A stretch of DNA of 64,000 bases from Hirsutella rhossiliensis (lineage: Eukaryota; Ascomycota; Sordariomycetes; Hypocreales; Ophiocordycipitaceae): contig NW_025408667.1 in assembly GCF_020360975.1 (NCBI RefSeq), forward strand, positions 3,224,001 to 3,288,000. Reading direction: 5' to 3'. The position numbers and the translations under genes were made by a program. Position 1 is the stretch's first letter. The number at the start of each line of letters is the position of its first letter. The notes beneath the pieces were generated by a model that ran no database searches, was not told where the DNA came from, and saw only the letters and a list, made by a program, of their open reading frames with translations. Below are positions 24,289-36,818 of this stretch, piece after piece.

Positions 24289-24295
24289 TTTATAC
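24289..24295 (-). promoter_or_regulatory. TATA-like element of the first P450
   Basis: TATAAAT on the minus strand, 53 bp before the ATG at 24236. Confidence 0.4.
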
Positions 24296-24394
24296 TTTAT
24301 TATGCTTGATAATGGCTTTCGGGTGAACTAGGCGATATACCTTGAGGACCATACATTCAGAGTCGGGGAGCGTCCGGCTCGATCGTATTGCGAG

Positions 24395-24600
24395 ATGCTA
24401 ATCTTACTCAGACGTCTATGTCTCACGCGGACCATATGATTCGATTCGATTTGAAGCATCCAAGGTTGATTTGGACTTATTTGAACACGATTCATGTTTT
24501 GCAAACCTCCAACCGGGGTTTGGAGTGTAGGAACTGCATCTGACAAGATGGATTTCACTGCTTTAGGAACGTGGTTTCATTAATTCATAGGCCAGACGAT
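24395..24600 (+). repeat. Diverged direct repeat, copy A
   Basis: About 200 bp share many blocks with 25320-25525: GGACCATAT, GATTTGAAGCATCC, AAGATGGATT, ACGTGGTTTCAT/ACATGGTTTCAT. Similarity seems to resume further on: ATATTTGGTTGAAATTTATC (about 24930) against ATATTTGCTTGAAATTTTTC (about 25530), and TCACATCGAGGTCCATA (about 24993) against TCACGTCGAGGCCCATA (about 25962). This suggests an old tandem duplication of the shared promoter region, with about 330 bp of extra sequence in copy A. Confidence 0.6.
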
Positions 24601-25319
24601 ATGCCAGCGTACCAGGACATCAAGTTATCGGACGTCTCGCGAGGAGAGCATGCGAGAGGGATGATGACACTAGATGAAAACCAGTCACAGAAGTGTCTTT
24701 ACATGTGATCAGGTGTTGTCGTGTGTATTGTTGTGCCCTGTCTGCCACCTCTCGCTTCCCTCTTTTAGGCGCCTTATTTAGCCTCGTATATGCAGCCTCC
24801 CTGCAGCCTATGTAGCCGCCTCATGCTGTCTAAAATCTGTCTGCGGACTGCTCGTCTGACTAGCCCTAATAGGCCATTTCGCTGTATACCCCTCATGGCC
24901 GCTTAGCTCAAAATCCCAGACGCGCTTCAGGATGCCATATTTGGTTGAAATTTATCAACAAAATATAAACACGACCAACATTCCTGCCTGTTCACATCGA
25001 GGTCCATAGCTTGGTTCATGCCCCACATACAACACCCTCACCGGTACAGCAAGCTACCTACAAACACCAACTAAACGAGCATAAATGGACAAGATGTACC
25101 TTGCATGAAAAGACCCTTGCAATACAGTATGGAAAACCACCCTGGTTCAAAGTTTGGTGGTCAGCACCAGAGTTCTACGAATGACAATGGGCGTGGCGCG
25201 GTACCTTAAACTTCCACGAAATCTACCCCATGCCTTAAGTAGTGGGTCTACAGATTATATTGGGTTTTCCACGGAGTCAACGTAGATTCCGCGGCAACGT
25301 TATGATAGGTAAGTTGCGA
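24601..25319. other. Intergenic region between divergent P450 genes
   Basis: Non-coding, normal composition. The first 330 bases are absent from the second direct-repeat copy and could be an insertion, but I could not find clean ends. No gene seen. Confidence 0.4.
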
Positions 25320-25525
25320 AATGCCAATCTTATCTTGTCTACGTCCATACGGACCATATAACTCGATTGGATTTGAAGCATCCGGTTCGATTTAGAGTGA
25401 ATAGATTTGGACGAAGCACACGGTGTTGCAATCCTGCAACTCGGATACTCCTGGTTGCAGAGCAGGGGTTAGGTTACAAGATGGATTCCCCGCTCTACGA
25501 ACATGGTTTCATAGGTAAATTTAGG
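25320..25525 (+). repeat. Diverged direct repeat, copy B
   Basis: Partner of 24395-24600. An open frame starting at 25367 lies inside it but has no domain and is not preserved in copy A, so it is not called as a gene. Confidence 0.6.
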
Positions 25526-26000
25526 CGTGGATATTTGCTTGAAATTTTTCAAAATATGACGATTAGCTTAAGCTTTCCAATGTGTGCATCTGAGGTACAA
25601 TAGCATATTCCGCCGGTGCACAGTCTGGAATTTTCGTGCGCCAAAAGAAGGTGGCCCTCAAATGCCTGCCCTATGCTATCCCGCGCAACACTCCCCCCAG
25701 GTTCATCCTAAAGTTCAACAGGATGGAGGCGGACAAATGACACCAAACGTCCGCGAGTTGGTTTTGTTATGATAATTCGGCGGGCCATGTGCTGTGGCGT
25801 ACCACTGATTTTCTGTTCGCCTTGCCTGCGCTGGTGCTCGAATAGAATTGATGCTATGCAGAAGATGTACTTTTCTTTATCTTGTGAGAATAGCAACGCT
25901 GGTCAAAAAACTTTTGAATTCGAAAGGTTTGATATGAATTACGTATCTACAAGCTTGCTTGGTCACGTCGAGGCCCATACCCTGGTACAGGGTAGGGAAT

Positions 26001-26027
26001 CAATCCACGACGGGCGTTCGTGGATTG
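26001..26027. other. Inverted repeat in the second P450 promoter region
   Basis: Perfect 10-bp arms (CAATCCACGA / TCGTGGATTG) around a 7-nt loop. A related weaker pair, TCCACG (26108-26113) and CGTGGA (26123-26128), lies 80 bp downstream. Either could be a binding site for a dimeric regulator; the distance to the ATG is about 330 bp. Confidence 0.45.
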
Positions 26028-26271
26028 ACGACAGGTATGACACGTCCCCAAATATGAGCCGTGCCATCCCTGTATCCTCGCATAGCTATCCCAAATCATG
26101 CTTAGCGTCCACGAAAGGCGTCCGTGGATGGATTGATTCCTCACCCTGCCTTGGTATGCATTCCATACGTTTGCAGGGGATCTTGGCTGGGTGGAACAGG
26201 ACATATATCTGGTGTGGATGTGATTTCTCCAGAGAGGATTGACTAGGAAGAATGATGCCCATTGCAAGCCG

Positions 26272-26283
26272 TATATATAAATA
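26272..26283 (+). promoter_or_regulatory. TATA box of the second P450
   Basis: TATATATAAATA, about 80 bp before the ATG at 26361, implying a leader of about 50 nt. Confidence 0.5.
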
Positions 26284-26360
26284 CTGCGCTGTCTCTTGAG
26301 TTTGTGGAAATTCGCGATCTCGTCGAAATTCAACATCAATGCTCACGAGACCACACACTC

Positions 26361-28049
26361 ATGGCAACGCTACCTGTAGCTCTGGGATATTTTTCTTTGA
26401 TGATATGCTTCCTAGTGTATCAGCAACAATCTCGAAAAAGGCTTGCCCCAGGCCTTCCTCCAGGTCCCAAACCTTTACCCTTTGTCGGGAATGTCATGGA
26501 CCTCCCGCCACAGGGCATCCTTGAGTTTCAGCATTGGCTGAAGTATAAGGATATGTACGGCCCAATCAGTTCGATTACCGTTCTGGGCCAGACGCGCATT
26601 ATTCTTCACGATAAAGAGGCAGCACACGACCTTTTAGAGAAGATTTCCACCAAGACGTCAGGTCGACCAAAGTTCGAGTTTGCGAATACGTTATGCGGCT
26701 TCGACAAATTTGTCCACGCCCTGGACCTTGATGATACCTTGCGGCTGTACCGAAGATTTATACACAAGCACCTAGGTACGCCAATAATAGCAGCCCGTCA
26801 TCGCAATCTCCAGGAAGTAGAAGTCCGGCGGTTACTTTTTCGCCTTTTAGATCAACCAGGAGGTCTAGTTAAGCACTTGAAAACGTAGGTTATATTGTCT
26901 GCCTATATCTAAAAGGCTAAGAATACTGTCCACGTCTTGGAAAAACTCGGTTGCTGTTTCCTCGATTGACAATATTACAGGATGTCTGGCGCAATCATCC
27001 TGAAATTGACCTACGGCTATTCGATCGAGGCAAACAAAGCCGATCCACTAATTGACTTGGTCGATCGTATGATGGTCAATGTATCGCTTGCACATATGAT
27101 TCAGGCCTGGATGGTTGATATCTTCCCTGCACTAAAGTATTTGCCCGATGCGCTTCCCGGCATGACATTCAAGAAGACGGCACGAGAATGGAATAAGATC
27201 AATCAGGCGGTAGCAAATATTCCATACTCATTTGTGCAGCACCAGATGGCCAATGGCAACAATCGGTCGTCATACGTATCAACGCAGATCGAACAATGTA
27301 GCGTTGATGCGAAGCTCAGTCAAAGGAACGAGGATGCTATAAAGTGGACGTCCGTGTCTCTAGTTGGAGGGGGCCTGGATACTACAGTTTCGAGCCTATC
27401 CAGCTTCATTCTGGCCATGATTCTGTTCCCAGATATACAGCAGAAGGCGCAGGAGGAGATCGACCGAATAACCAATGCTGATCGCCTCCCCAGGTTCGAT
27501 GATCGAGACAAGCTGCCATACACTAGCGGCATAGTCAAGGAAGCCCTCCGATGGTCCCCGGTCCTGCCGCTAGGCACTCCTCATGTGATTACAGAGGATA
27601 CGATCTACAAGGGTTATCTTATCCCTAAGGGGGCAATCCTAACCCCTGCAGTATGGTGGTTCTGCCACGATCCCCAGGTATACGCCGAGCCACAATTATT
27701 TGACCCGGAGCGATACCTGGAACCGCGCAATGAGCCTGATCCTAGTATTCACGTATTTGGGTATGGACGCAGAATGTGTCCCGGTCGGTACCTTGCCGAC
27801 TCAACCATTTTCCTGGCCATCGCGCAGATACTAGCGGTTTTCAATATCAGCAAAGCGGCTGATGGGCACGGGATGGGGATTAAAGCCAGGCTTGAAACAA
27901 CGCCAGGGGTGCTTACTCACCCAAAGGATTTCCCTTACAGTTTAGCACCAAGGAGTAAGAAGCAAGCAGATCTAGTTCGAAGTATTGAGGTCGAGCAGCC
28001 GTGGGAGGAGAGCGATGCAGATCTCCTTGACCTGGTCACTACTGTATAG
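26361..28049 (+). CDS. Cytochrome P450 monooxygenase, 530 aa
   Basis: Two exons, 26361-26884 and 26981-28049, joined by a 96-bp GT-AG intron; 1593 nt in frame. The start is the ATG in front of a single membrane anchor followed by LAPGLPPGPKPLPFVGN, the proline-rich hinge; an ATG-less extension upstream to 26262 is open only by chance and runs through the TATA box. I-helix G-G-G-L-D-T-T, ExxR as E-A-L-R, D-P-E-R-Y, haem loop FGYGRRMCPGR with Cys at about residue 441, all intact. Resembles the fungal O-methylsterigmatocystin-oxidoreductase-like P450s (recalled, not searched). Divergent from the first P450 and the outermost right gene of the cluster; likely a second oxidative tailoring enzyme. 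Confidence 0.92.
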
Positions 28050-28140
28050 TAATATTCAATGGTTCACCGGATTGTTAATCCTAGCTCTATTAGATAGAAT
28101 GCGCAGTTATGTCTCACTTAAGAGGTCACTATATGCGTGA

Positions 28141-28225
28141 AAGGCTGGCCGGGAGTTTCTCAAAAAGCAGGTGCCTTGGTATTGTCCATCTAGAACTGAG
28201 GAGAAAAGAGAAGAAGCTCGAGGCG
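28141..28225 (+). repeat. Dispersed short repeat, copy 3
   Basis: Similar to 9641-9730 (AGGCTGGCC, AGCAGGTGCCT, CATCTAGAACTGAGGAG). It continues into an inverted repeat around GCTCGAGGC / GCCTCGAGC at about 28215-28238. Lies in the 3' flank of the second P450. Confidence 0.5.
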
Positions 28226-28424
28226 TAGCCTCGAGCCAGGGCCAAAATCTTGGTCCGGACCCGGCCATACCATAAGGTTATGGCTTGGCTTCTAAGTATT
28301 GGTGTACGAATGTCTATTCCAAAATACTAATTCGATTATTCGCGACTCGACGCGGCGCGACGTGTTGGGTGCAACTGCCGAACTCCTTGGTGATGCTAAG
28401 ATGCACTAGCAGGTACATCACAGC

Positions 28425-28801
28425 TTAATGACTCGCGTTGATAAGGCATCTTCTAGCTGAAACTGTCTTCAGTTTTTGATTTTTTTTGGTTAGTGTATTT
28501 TCCGTCCAACGGCCGTGAGGCCGCTCAAGTCTTGTCGAAGACTTGGACTTGTTGGCGAACCTGGGTTTCGTATTGAGGTGGAAATGACAGTTGCATAAAT
28601 ATTCCTTCCGCGTGGTCTGCTGGCTCTTGCGCCGCTCGTGTGATGCTCCTCGCCTAGCATCCTCTTGCGAGACTTGGCAGTCCCCGCCTTGAGCTTCTTG
28701 AACTGGTTTAAAGCGCTGCATTTCAGGAAGAGACGTCTGGTTCTACGCGTGCCCTCGGAGTGATCCATATTGCTATACAAAACAGCCAAGCAGACTTGCA
28801 A
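28425..28801 (-). other. Non-coding or relic region with overlapping open frames
   Basis: Two overlapping minus-strand frames of 98 and 103 codons, rich in K/R, no domain I recognise. CAAAT-rich repeats begin just upstream of the longer one, so this could be the start of a hAT-type element's gene, but nothing proves it. An 8-bp inverted repeat (CAAGTCTT / AAGACTTG) lies near 28527-28546. Confidence 0.25.
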
Positions 28802-28804
28802 ACA

Positions 28805-28880
28805 AATAAATCAAATTCAGATTTATTCAAATCAAATCAAATCGGTCAGCAGCGTATTCAAATCAAATTAAATCGTGGCG
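28805..28880. repeat. CAAAT-rich repeat
   Basis: Three runs built from AAATCAAAT units within 75 bp. See 11405-11475 and 50284-50370 for similar runs. Confidence 0.45.
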
Positions 28881-28954
28881 GGCGAATTTTTTTAGATGTA
28901 TGTATGTGTTGGTAGGTCTCAATGCATGCATGCACAGATGATAGAGGTAACTGG

Positions 28955-29081
28955 TGTGTTGTAATCGTCTATGATCTTCTAGGAAGGGAGGAGGCCACGA
29001 AGCTAGCTATGTGGCCTCAGCTATCCTCAGCCGTACACGTGATAGCGCACGTGAGCTAGCTAGATAAGTATAATAGATTAC
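28955..29081 (+). repeat. Truncated LTR fragment
   Basis: The first part matches the LTR start of the Copia element at 60773 (GGAGGCCACGAAGCTAG is shared exactly; the preceding TGTGT...GTCTATNATCTTC...GGAAGGGA is similar). It stops where Helitron copy 2 begins. Confidence 0.6.
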
Positions 29082-30703
29082 TAAAATACTGCGCCATACC
29101 TTACACCTTTAGTGTTTAGGGCTATAGTGCAAGGCGTATAATTAGCCGAAGGCTACGAGTCTAGCTACTAGTCTAGTAGTTACCGAACTATTAGTATAGT
29201 ATATTAGTATATATAATCTTATATTCTTCTATGCCTTAGAAAGTATCGTTCTTATCGCGGGTAGCATTAAGTAGAGTTATATAGACCTATAACCTATCTT
29301 ATATAGATTCTAAGTAAGAATCTATTATTTATAAAGTTACTAATCCCTTATCTTTATCTTAATTCCTTCCGGTAGCGACGTATAAGTTAGATAATTATAG
29401 TTAAATAGGGTATCTAGTATTAGACCCTATAGCGTTTTTATACGCGAGATAGCTACGTAGCTTAATCCGGTCTAAAAGTTATAGTAGGATAGATCTATTA
29501 TAATTATATCTTTAGTAATACTTTATAACTTATAAACTATAATAGTATAGTATATAATTAAGGGAAACTATATATAAGTATAGAGTATAGCTTTAACGAG
29601 GAAGTCCTTAACTACTAGTAGAATTAGGATAATCTTCCTACTATCTATAGTAGTTAGGAATACCGGCCCTATATACTTATTAAACTCTATTATAATTATA
29701 TAAGGAGGGTCTTATATAGGGTTAGCTTTAGGCGCCTAGGCGATATTATATACTATACTATATATACCGTTATAGAGGCTAACTAGTTACTAAAGGTTAG
29801 ACGTTAGTATTAAACGGGCGCTAATATATATAAGAATCTACTTTATAAGGTTGCCTGCCTTATCGTTAGGAGTAGTAGTAGTACCGGGGCTAACGTTCTT
29901 AGCTATAACCTATATAACGGGCCGGGCTAGGCGGTTAAGGTAGTAGTAGTTATATTCGTTTACCTTATCTTTCGTAGTATATACTTATAAGGAATTAACG
30001 AACTTAGTAACCTCCTAATCGTTTAGCTTCGCTTAAATATAGCTAGAGAGGAGCTTCTAAGACTCTATAGATAGTTTATATAGCTATAATTCCTTAAGAG
30101 CTAAGTAAAACGCTCCTTAATTATCGCCGCGCTAATACTAAGTAACCTTTAAGAAAACCGTTTTATTAAAGCGCCGATATACGTTCTTACCCTTAATCTC
30201 TACTCCTTATACCTCCTTATCGTAATAAAGAGGCTTCTATAGTATAAGCGGGAGCTAAAAGAAGTCGCTAACTAAGAGGATATTAAGACTACTAAAAAAC
30301 TCCTTATTCTTATTTAGGAACGCCTTATAAAGACGGTTATTAATCTATAATAGCTATTATAGACCTAGTATACTCTTTTTATCGATAATTAAGTACTTAA
30401 TATCCTTTACCTTCTTCTATAGCTAAGCTTTATCGATCGCTAATAAGGGCTTAAAGTCCTTATTATAGGGAGGTATAGTAGAGAGTATAAGGTAGTGCTT
30501 AATATTTAATTTCCTATAACGCCTATAAGCGCGGCACGCTAAATAAGCGTCCCTCTTTTACTTAAGGCGGCTTAGAGGTACGCTAAGAGTAAATTAAACT
30601 TACCTATACTACCGCTCCTATCTATATAAAGTAATAATTAGGAATAGGCCTAGGTTAGAAAGTAGCCTATTACTATATTATATACTAAGCGCTACTTTAG
30701 ATT

Positions 30704-31153
30704 TATTACGACCACGGCTACTAGGCCGCTAACGGTCGACCGCGTTAAGCACGTAATACGGTCTAACGGATAAATAGTCGGCACGACTATCTAATAGATA
30801 TAGGATTAAGGGGATTATAGAGATCTAAGTAATCTAGGATTAATAGGATTACTACGCTCTATACGATCTAATATTAGGGATTATAGCTAGGCCTATAATC
30901 TAAGGATAGTCTCTATAGGTATATATAGCTACCTACTTTTACTCCTTTAGATAGATAGCTCTCTAGCTTTTAATATAGATCTTTATTATAATTCTATCTC
31001 TAATTTTAATTACCTAGTTATAGTCTATAGTCTATAACCTCTAACTTATTACTAATATAATATACTTATTATTACTTAGACTACGCCCTATTATATCTAC
31101 TAATATAAACCCCTTAATAGGTTTATCCCTTAAGAATAATACTAGTCGTTATA
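30704..31153 (+). repeat. Gypsy 5' LTR
   Basis: 450 bp, same length as the 3' LTR at 44582-45031, with scattered C/T and G/A differences. Confidence 0.9.
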
Positions 31154-33631
31154 CGTTAAAAGCTCTTATTTAGTATAATACCGCGTTACTCTAAGTAATA
31201 TCGTAACTATTAATATACCTATATAGTAAACTAGATTAACTAACTCTAGAGCTACTATATCGCCTTAAAATATAATACGCGAGATTATTACCCTTTAATA
31301 TAAAGTATAGTTACTTAGGAACGGAGGAGGTAACGGATAAGTTAAGGACCTTAGAAAAGTAGTTAAACTAAAATAGCTAGGACTATTCGACGGTACTTAC
31401 GGTATGCTTTAAGACTTTCTTACCTAACTTAAGGCCTATTACCGGTTTTACCCTATTAAACTCTTAGACCTAGTCGAAAAGGTACTCTACGTAGGAAATT
31501 ATTTATCTAGAATAGTACTCGCTTAGTTTAGACCTATTATAAGGGACTTTCTCGATAACTAACTAGCGCGATAAGATAACGAGATAGATAAAGTCTTTAC
31601 TAGTTTCTAAGGATTTAAAGAAGCTATTATAAAGGTATTTAGAATAACTAATAAGGAATAAGAAGCTAAATAAAAACTTTAAGAACTTTAATAAAGGATC
31701 TTAGTATTAGATTATACTACGAAGTTCTAATAAGTTACCTTAAAGCTTAATTAGGACGATAAACCTCTTATATTACGATTCTACGACGGGCTTAAAGAAG
31801 AAGTTAAGGATAAACTCTATAAGGAAAATCGACCTAATAACCTCTTAGACTATATTTCTATAGTAGTATAAATTAATAATAGATAGTACGCGCGACGCTA
31901 AGAAAAGAAATATAGAAGAGGAAACTAGAACCCTTCCTATAAGAATAACTTTAACCGATACGCTAACTATAAAAAGAAGCGCGAAACTCTTATTACCTAC
32001 GCTTATATAACTAACCTAAGTAAGATAGATCTAAATATAATATAGAAAAGCAAAGGAAAGTATTTTAACTATAGGAAACTTAGATATTACTTTAAAGAAT
32101 ATAAATAACCTTATAAGGAGAAGAAAACCTACTAAGTACTAGCCCTAAAAGGTAAGAAATACCTAAACGCTACTAATCGATAGGAACTAAAGTATAAACT
32201 CCTTAGTTAGACTATATACTACGACGACGAATATACGGTATACTTAAGCGATAAAAATAGTACTAGATAGTTCCTAAAGCTATTAAAGAAGACCCTTATA
32301 ATAATATAATAAAGGGATCTTAAAATATAAAAATAAGTTAAATTTATAGGACTAAAATACTCCTATCCTAAAGGAGTCTCTTAAGACTAGATTAAGAAGA
32401 ACGGTAAACGATTCTAGGAAGATATATAAAATAAAGATCGATAATAATAATAGGTAGTCTATAAGTAATATAATAAAGAAGATATAGATATAGCCCTTAT
32501 ACTTATAAAACTTAGATAACTACCTAAAGAGGAATAACGAAGTATCGATAATATAAGCTTTAAAGAATAAGAAATACTTAGAGAAATAGAAGACGAGAAC
32601 GAACTTATACTACTACCCTTACTATTAAGGGAGAATACTACGATTAGAAAACACGCTCTATATTTTAAAGAATTCGAAGAAATACTTAAAATTAGAACTT
32701 AATAAATACCTTAAATTCTTATAGAAAACTAATAAGCTATATTAATTCGATATTAACCGGCACTATATAAAAGAGACTATACTATAGCTATCGCTATAGT
32801 TAATACCTTTATAGCTCTATAATAAGAATAGTAACTATAAGGAGAATTTAGAAATAATCTATAAATACTACTTACTTATAAGTACTATAAGTATATTTTA
32901 TAGATATTATACGTCTACCTAAATTATATAATATACTTTTAAATAAAGGTATAATATAACGCCTTCTTAGTTAGGTTTAAAGGATAAGTACTTTCGAGAC
33001 CCTACTTAAGTATAGAACTAAACTACTAGAAAATCGATTAACGCTACCTAAACGACTAAATTATATTATTAAAACCTAATTATAGCACGCTACTTAAATA
33101 CCGCGATAATTACGGTTTATTAACGAGATATCTTTTAGAGATATATAAAATCTATAAATACGCTAAAATAGAAGAATAGTATAACGCTACTCGCTTTAAG
33201 GCATCTAAACTATTAATCTTTTAAAGACTTACGTAATAAATTAAATACAATAAAAAATATTATAACGAATATATATACCTAAACTTATCGCGAAGCGTGG
33301 CCTGATTTCGTAGTTCTTAAAGATATCCCTTAGTAAGAGGGACCAAGGAAGCTAAAAACACCCGGTATAGAAGAAGGAGCTAAAAAGAGGAGCAGAAAGA
33401 AGGGTAGGGGCATAAGGGAAAGCATAAAGTAGCGAGAGATAAGACGGATATGCCGGAAACGGCTGTAAAGGAAGGAAAAAACCGGTAAAAAGCTCGGTAG
33501 TTAAAAGGATATTAGTAGCTTCTTTAAGCAGGATCTTCTTTGTTAATTAAGATGCTAGACGGGTATAAATAGGGGCGTTAGATAGAGGAAAGAAGGATAA
33601 TTAAGGCAATATAATAATTACTCCCCTACCT

Positions 33632-34199
33632 TCTAAAGGTATATAAGCAAAAGCGGAATTTTGGGAAATCAAGGAATCACGTAAGACTACGTGATAGAGG
33701 GGAAGAAGGAGTATAAGGTAGGATTTTCAACGGAATTTATTGGTAGTGTATTGGTGTGTGTAAGAGGTGTTAAAGTTAATGATTTTCAATCTATCTACCA
33801 GCGGACATGCTGTCTTATATAGACAATTGTAGCTGAACGGAAGAACCTTTCGGGACCAGATTTAGGCTGCCGTATAGCCCTGAGACTGAGGAATTCCGTG
33901 ATATCTCGAGTGAATCTGGAAGTGTCTTGGTTCCACTGATATTCGTGTTTAGAGGAGGTTGGTCGTGCCGGTGTTCTTGAGAGGTCTTAGCTAGCATTCT
34001 AAGCTAGCTCTGTTCCTTCGATTCCCGATTGTACGATAACCGGAAACCCGTTTAATGCATAATGACATGCAAAATGACGAGCGATTCTTGCTCTATAGGA
34101 TGAGATTTTGTCTATAATTAATATACTACTTATTGGCTTATATAATTGGGAGAGTATATTATAGCTGCTTTATTTATAGTAGGAACACCGTTCCTTACA
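33632..34199 (-). repeat. Copia 3' LTR (568 bp)
   Basis: Reads TGTAAGGAACGG... on the minus strand. Same length as 39076-39643 and as the solo LTR at 47044-47611. Confidence 0.9.
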
Positions 34200-34554
34200 G
34201 CCTCCCTTAAAGAGTAGATTTATATACTCTTTACTGATTTATTTATAGTAGTATATATATAGGGTAAAAACCTAATATAGGAAAACCATTCTTATACCTT
34301 AATAGGATATATAAAAACCTATTCTTTCTTAGGAAAAAGAAATCCTTAGGTATATACTAATAGAAAAACCTATAGTAGGAAAAATCTATAGTTATAATAA
34401 TTATATAAGGTTAAACCTATTATTGCTAGGAAAATCTTAATAGATAAAAACCTAGTAAATATTTCTCTAGGAAACCTAAAAGGAAAAACCTAGTAGGGGA
34501 AAGATATAGAAAGCATAAGAAATATCTAAAAACCCCTTTTAATTGCTTAGGAAC

Positions 34555-34839
34555 TTATATTAAGGATAGACCGTCTCTAAATTTATAGAGTAATCTAGGT
34601 CTTAATTCCTTCGTAAAAATATTAGCTATATTATCTTCTGATTTAATATAAAAAACTCTAATTTCCCCTTCTCTTATACTAGTTCTAGTATAGTAATAGG
34701 CTAATCTTATATGCTTAGACCTTTTATGAAATTCCGGATTTTCTGCTAATTTAATAGCAGCAGTATTATCCGTTAAAATAGGAGGTATAGTATTAGGAAT
34801 CTTAATAGATAGATCCTTAGTAATATTTTTAAAAAGCAT
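34555..34839 (-). pseudogene. Copia RNase H fragment
   Basis: 95-codon open remnant with D-N-T-A-A-I-K, K-H-I-R-L-A-Y-Y and the N-I-A-N-I-F-T-K-E-L end typical of Copia RNase H. Confidence 0.85.
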
Positions 34840-35581
34840 ATTTAAATAAACAGCTTCTATATTTACCTCCCTAAGGCTAATATACTCTGCTTCGCAGGTA
34901 GAAAGGGCAACGGCTTTCTACTTAGAGCAAGCCCAGCTTATTATATTATTATATATATAAAAACAGTAACCGGAAAAGGATTTTCCGTCCGTTAAATCCG
35001 ACGCCTAGCTAGAGTTAGTAAAACCCTTTATATATAGATAGGTAAAGAGGATATTGCAATTATATTTAATCTTTAGGCTAGGGAATTTATTTAAATATTT
35101 CCAAATTATATTTAAAGCCTTAAAATGCGTCTGGTCAGGCTTAGCCGCGAATCTAGCGCAGGAAATTATAGAATATAAGATATCTGGCCTAGTAAATAAG
35201 GCTAAGTATAATAGAGATCCTATTTCTTTCTAAAATTGCAATATATCTTCCTTAGAAGGTAATTCCTTTGCTTTTATAAGCTTAAAGCCTACTATAGCGG
35301 GTAAATTCGAAGTTCCTAAACCTTCTTTATTAAATTCCCTTAATTTATTTGAGGTATAATTTTCTTGGGATATATATAGCTCTTTATTTTCTCGGTTTAT
35401 TATAATATTTAGACCTAAGAAGTCTTTTATATCTCCTAAGATAGTAAAATCTAGGAATTTAGATAATTCTTTAAATAATCTTTCTTTTATTATAGATTTA
35501 GAGGCCCTACTATAAGAAAGTCGTCGACGTGAATTGCTAAGGCTATACTATAGTCCTTATTTATAAATACTCCTTCGTCTA

Positions 35582-35869
35582 TTAAAGAGGAAGAAATCCG
35601 AGATTATTTAGTATAATTTTTAAATGATTATACCAGAGCTTAGGACTTTGTTTTAGGCCATATAATGCTTTCTTTAGCTTTGCTTTAATTTGACCGGTTT
35701 TATATAGGTCTAGGAATTTAGTTAATTTAATTCCTTTAGCTCTATAAGCTAATCTATATTTTAAATAATATTCTTTAAGAGCGTATTCTTCGTAGCCTAT
35801 AGGAAGATCGATATATACTTCGCTATCTATATCGGCATATACGAATGCATTTGTTATATCTATTTGCAA
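35582..35869 (-). pseudogene. Copia reverse transcriptase fragment
   Basis: Open remnant with Q-I-D-I-T-N-A-F-V-Y and L-Y-G-L-K-Q-S-P-K-L-W-Y, hallmarks of Copia reverse transcriptase. The Y-V-D-D block lies further on, outside this fragment, in damaged sequence. Confidence 0.85.
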
Positions 35870-36818
35870 AGCTTCGAATTCGTAGATAATAGCTAAAATA
35901 AGCAGAATTCTAATAGATTCGGGTCTAGCCGTAGTCGAGAAGGTATCTAGGAAATCTAAGCCATAGATCTGCTTAAATCCTATATTACAGAAACAGGCTT
36001 TATATTTTATTATATTATTTTAACTATCCTTCTTAATAGTATAGACCTAGCGGCCTCCTATAGCCTCCCTATCCTTAGGAGGTAGGAAAATCCTAAGTTT
36101 TATATTTAATTAGCTAGATAATTTCCTTAATTATAGTATCTTTCTAAAATGCTATTTCAGGGCTATTTATTGCCTGTTTATAGGTCTTTGGAATTTTTAG
36201 ATCCTGATTTTCTATACTAGCTAGAATTAACTCTGTAAAATCGCAGTTTAGAAATAAATTAACGTTAGGGTATTCGATATAGTTAGAATCGAACCCTTCC
36301 GGCTTCTTAGGTAATTCTACTACTATTTTACTAGTAGTAGGAATAGGATCGTTATTTAGAGACTCTTCTTCATAGAGGGCGAGGACTTTTATCTCTAGGT
36401 TCTCTAGTAGCTTCCTCTATAGGGATATAGCTTTCTAGCTTATCTTTATTCGGAATAGAATTAAAATCAAAGGTATTATTACTACTAGAGATTTCTAGAT
36501 TTTTTATAAATTTATTTTCTAGTATAGTAATATCTCTAGAGATAGTAATCTTTCTCTTAGAAAAATCCTAGATTTTATATGCATTTTCTAAATAGCCTAC
36601 TATTATTCCTTAAAAGCTCTATTATCTAGCTTATCTTTAAGGTCTTTATTCTTATAATATATAAGGCTTCCGAGGTCTTAATTTTATTTAAGGTCTCGAA
36701 GGGTAGTATTATATTATCCTCTTTCTATAGGACTTTTAAATCCTATCGTAGAATGCGGTGATCTATTATATAAATAGGTAGCTATTAAAACAGCTTCTCC
36801 CATAGATATTTAGGAAGC

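Noticed and set aside
25584..26358. Several open frames on both strands before the second P450
   Set aside because: They overlap each other, inverted repeats and the TATA box; none shows a domain or splice continuation.
30704..31153. Gypsy primer binding site directly after the 5' LTR
   Set aside because: The bases after 31153 do not clearly match a tRNA 3' end, and RIP damage prevents a firm call.
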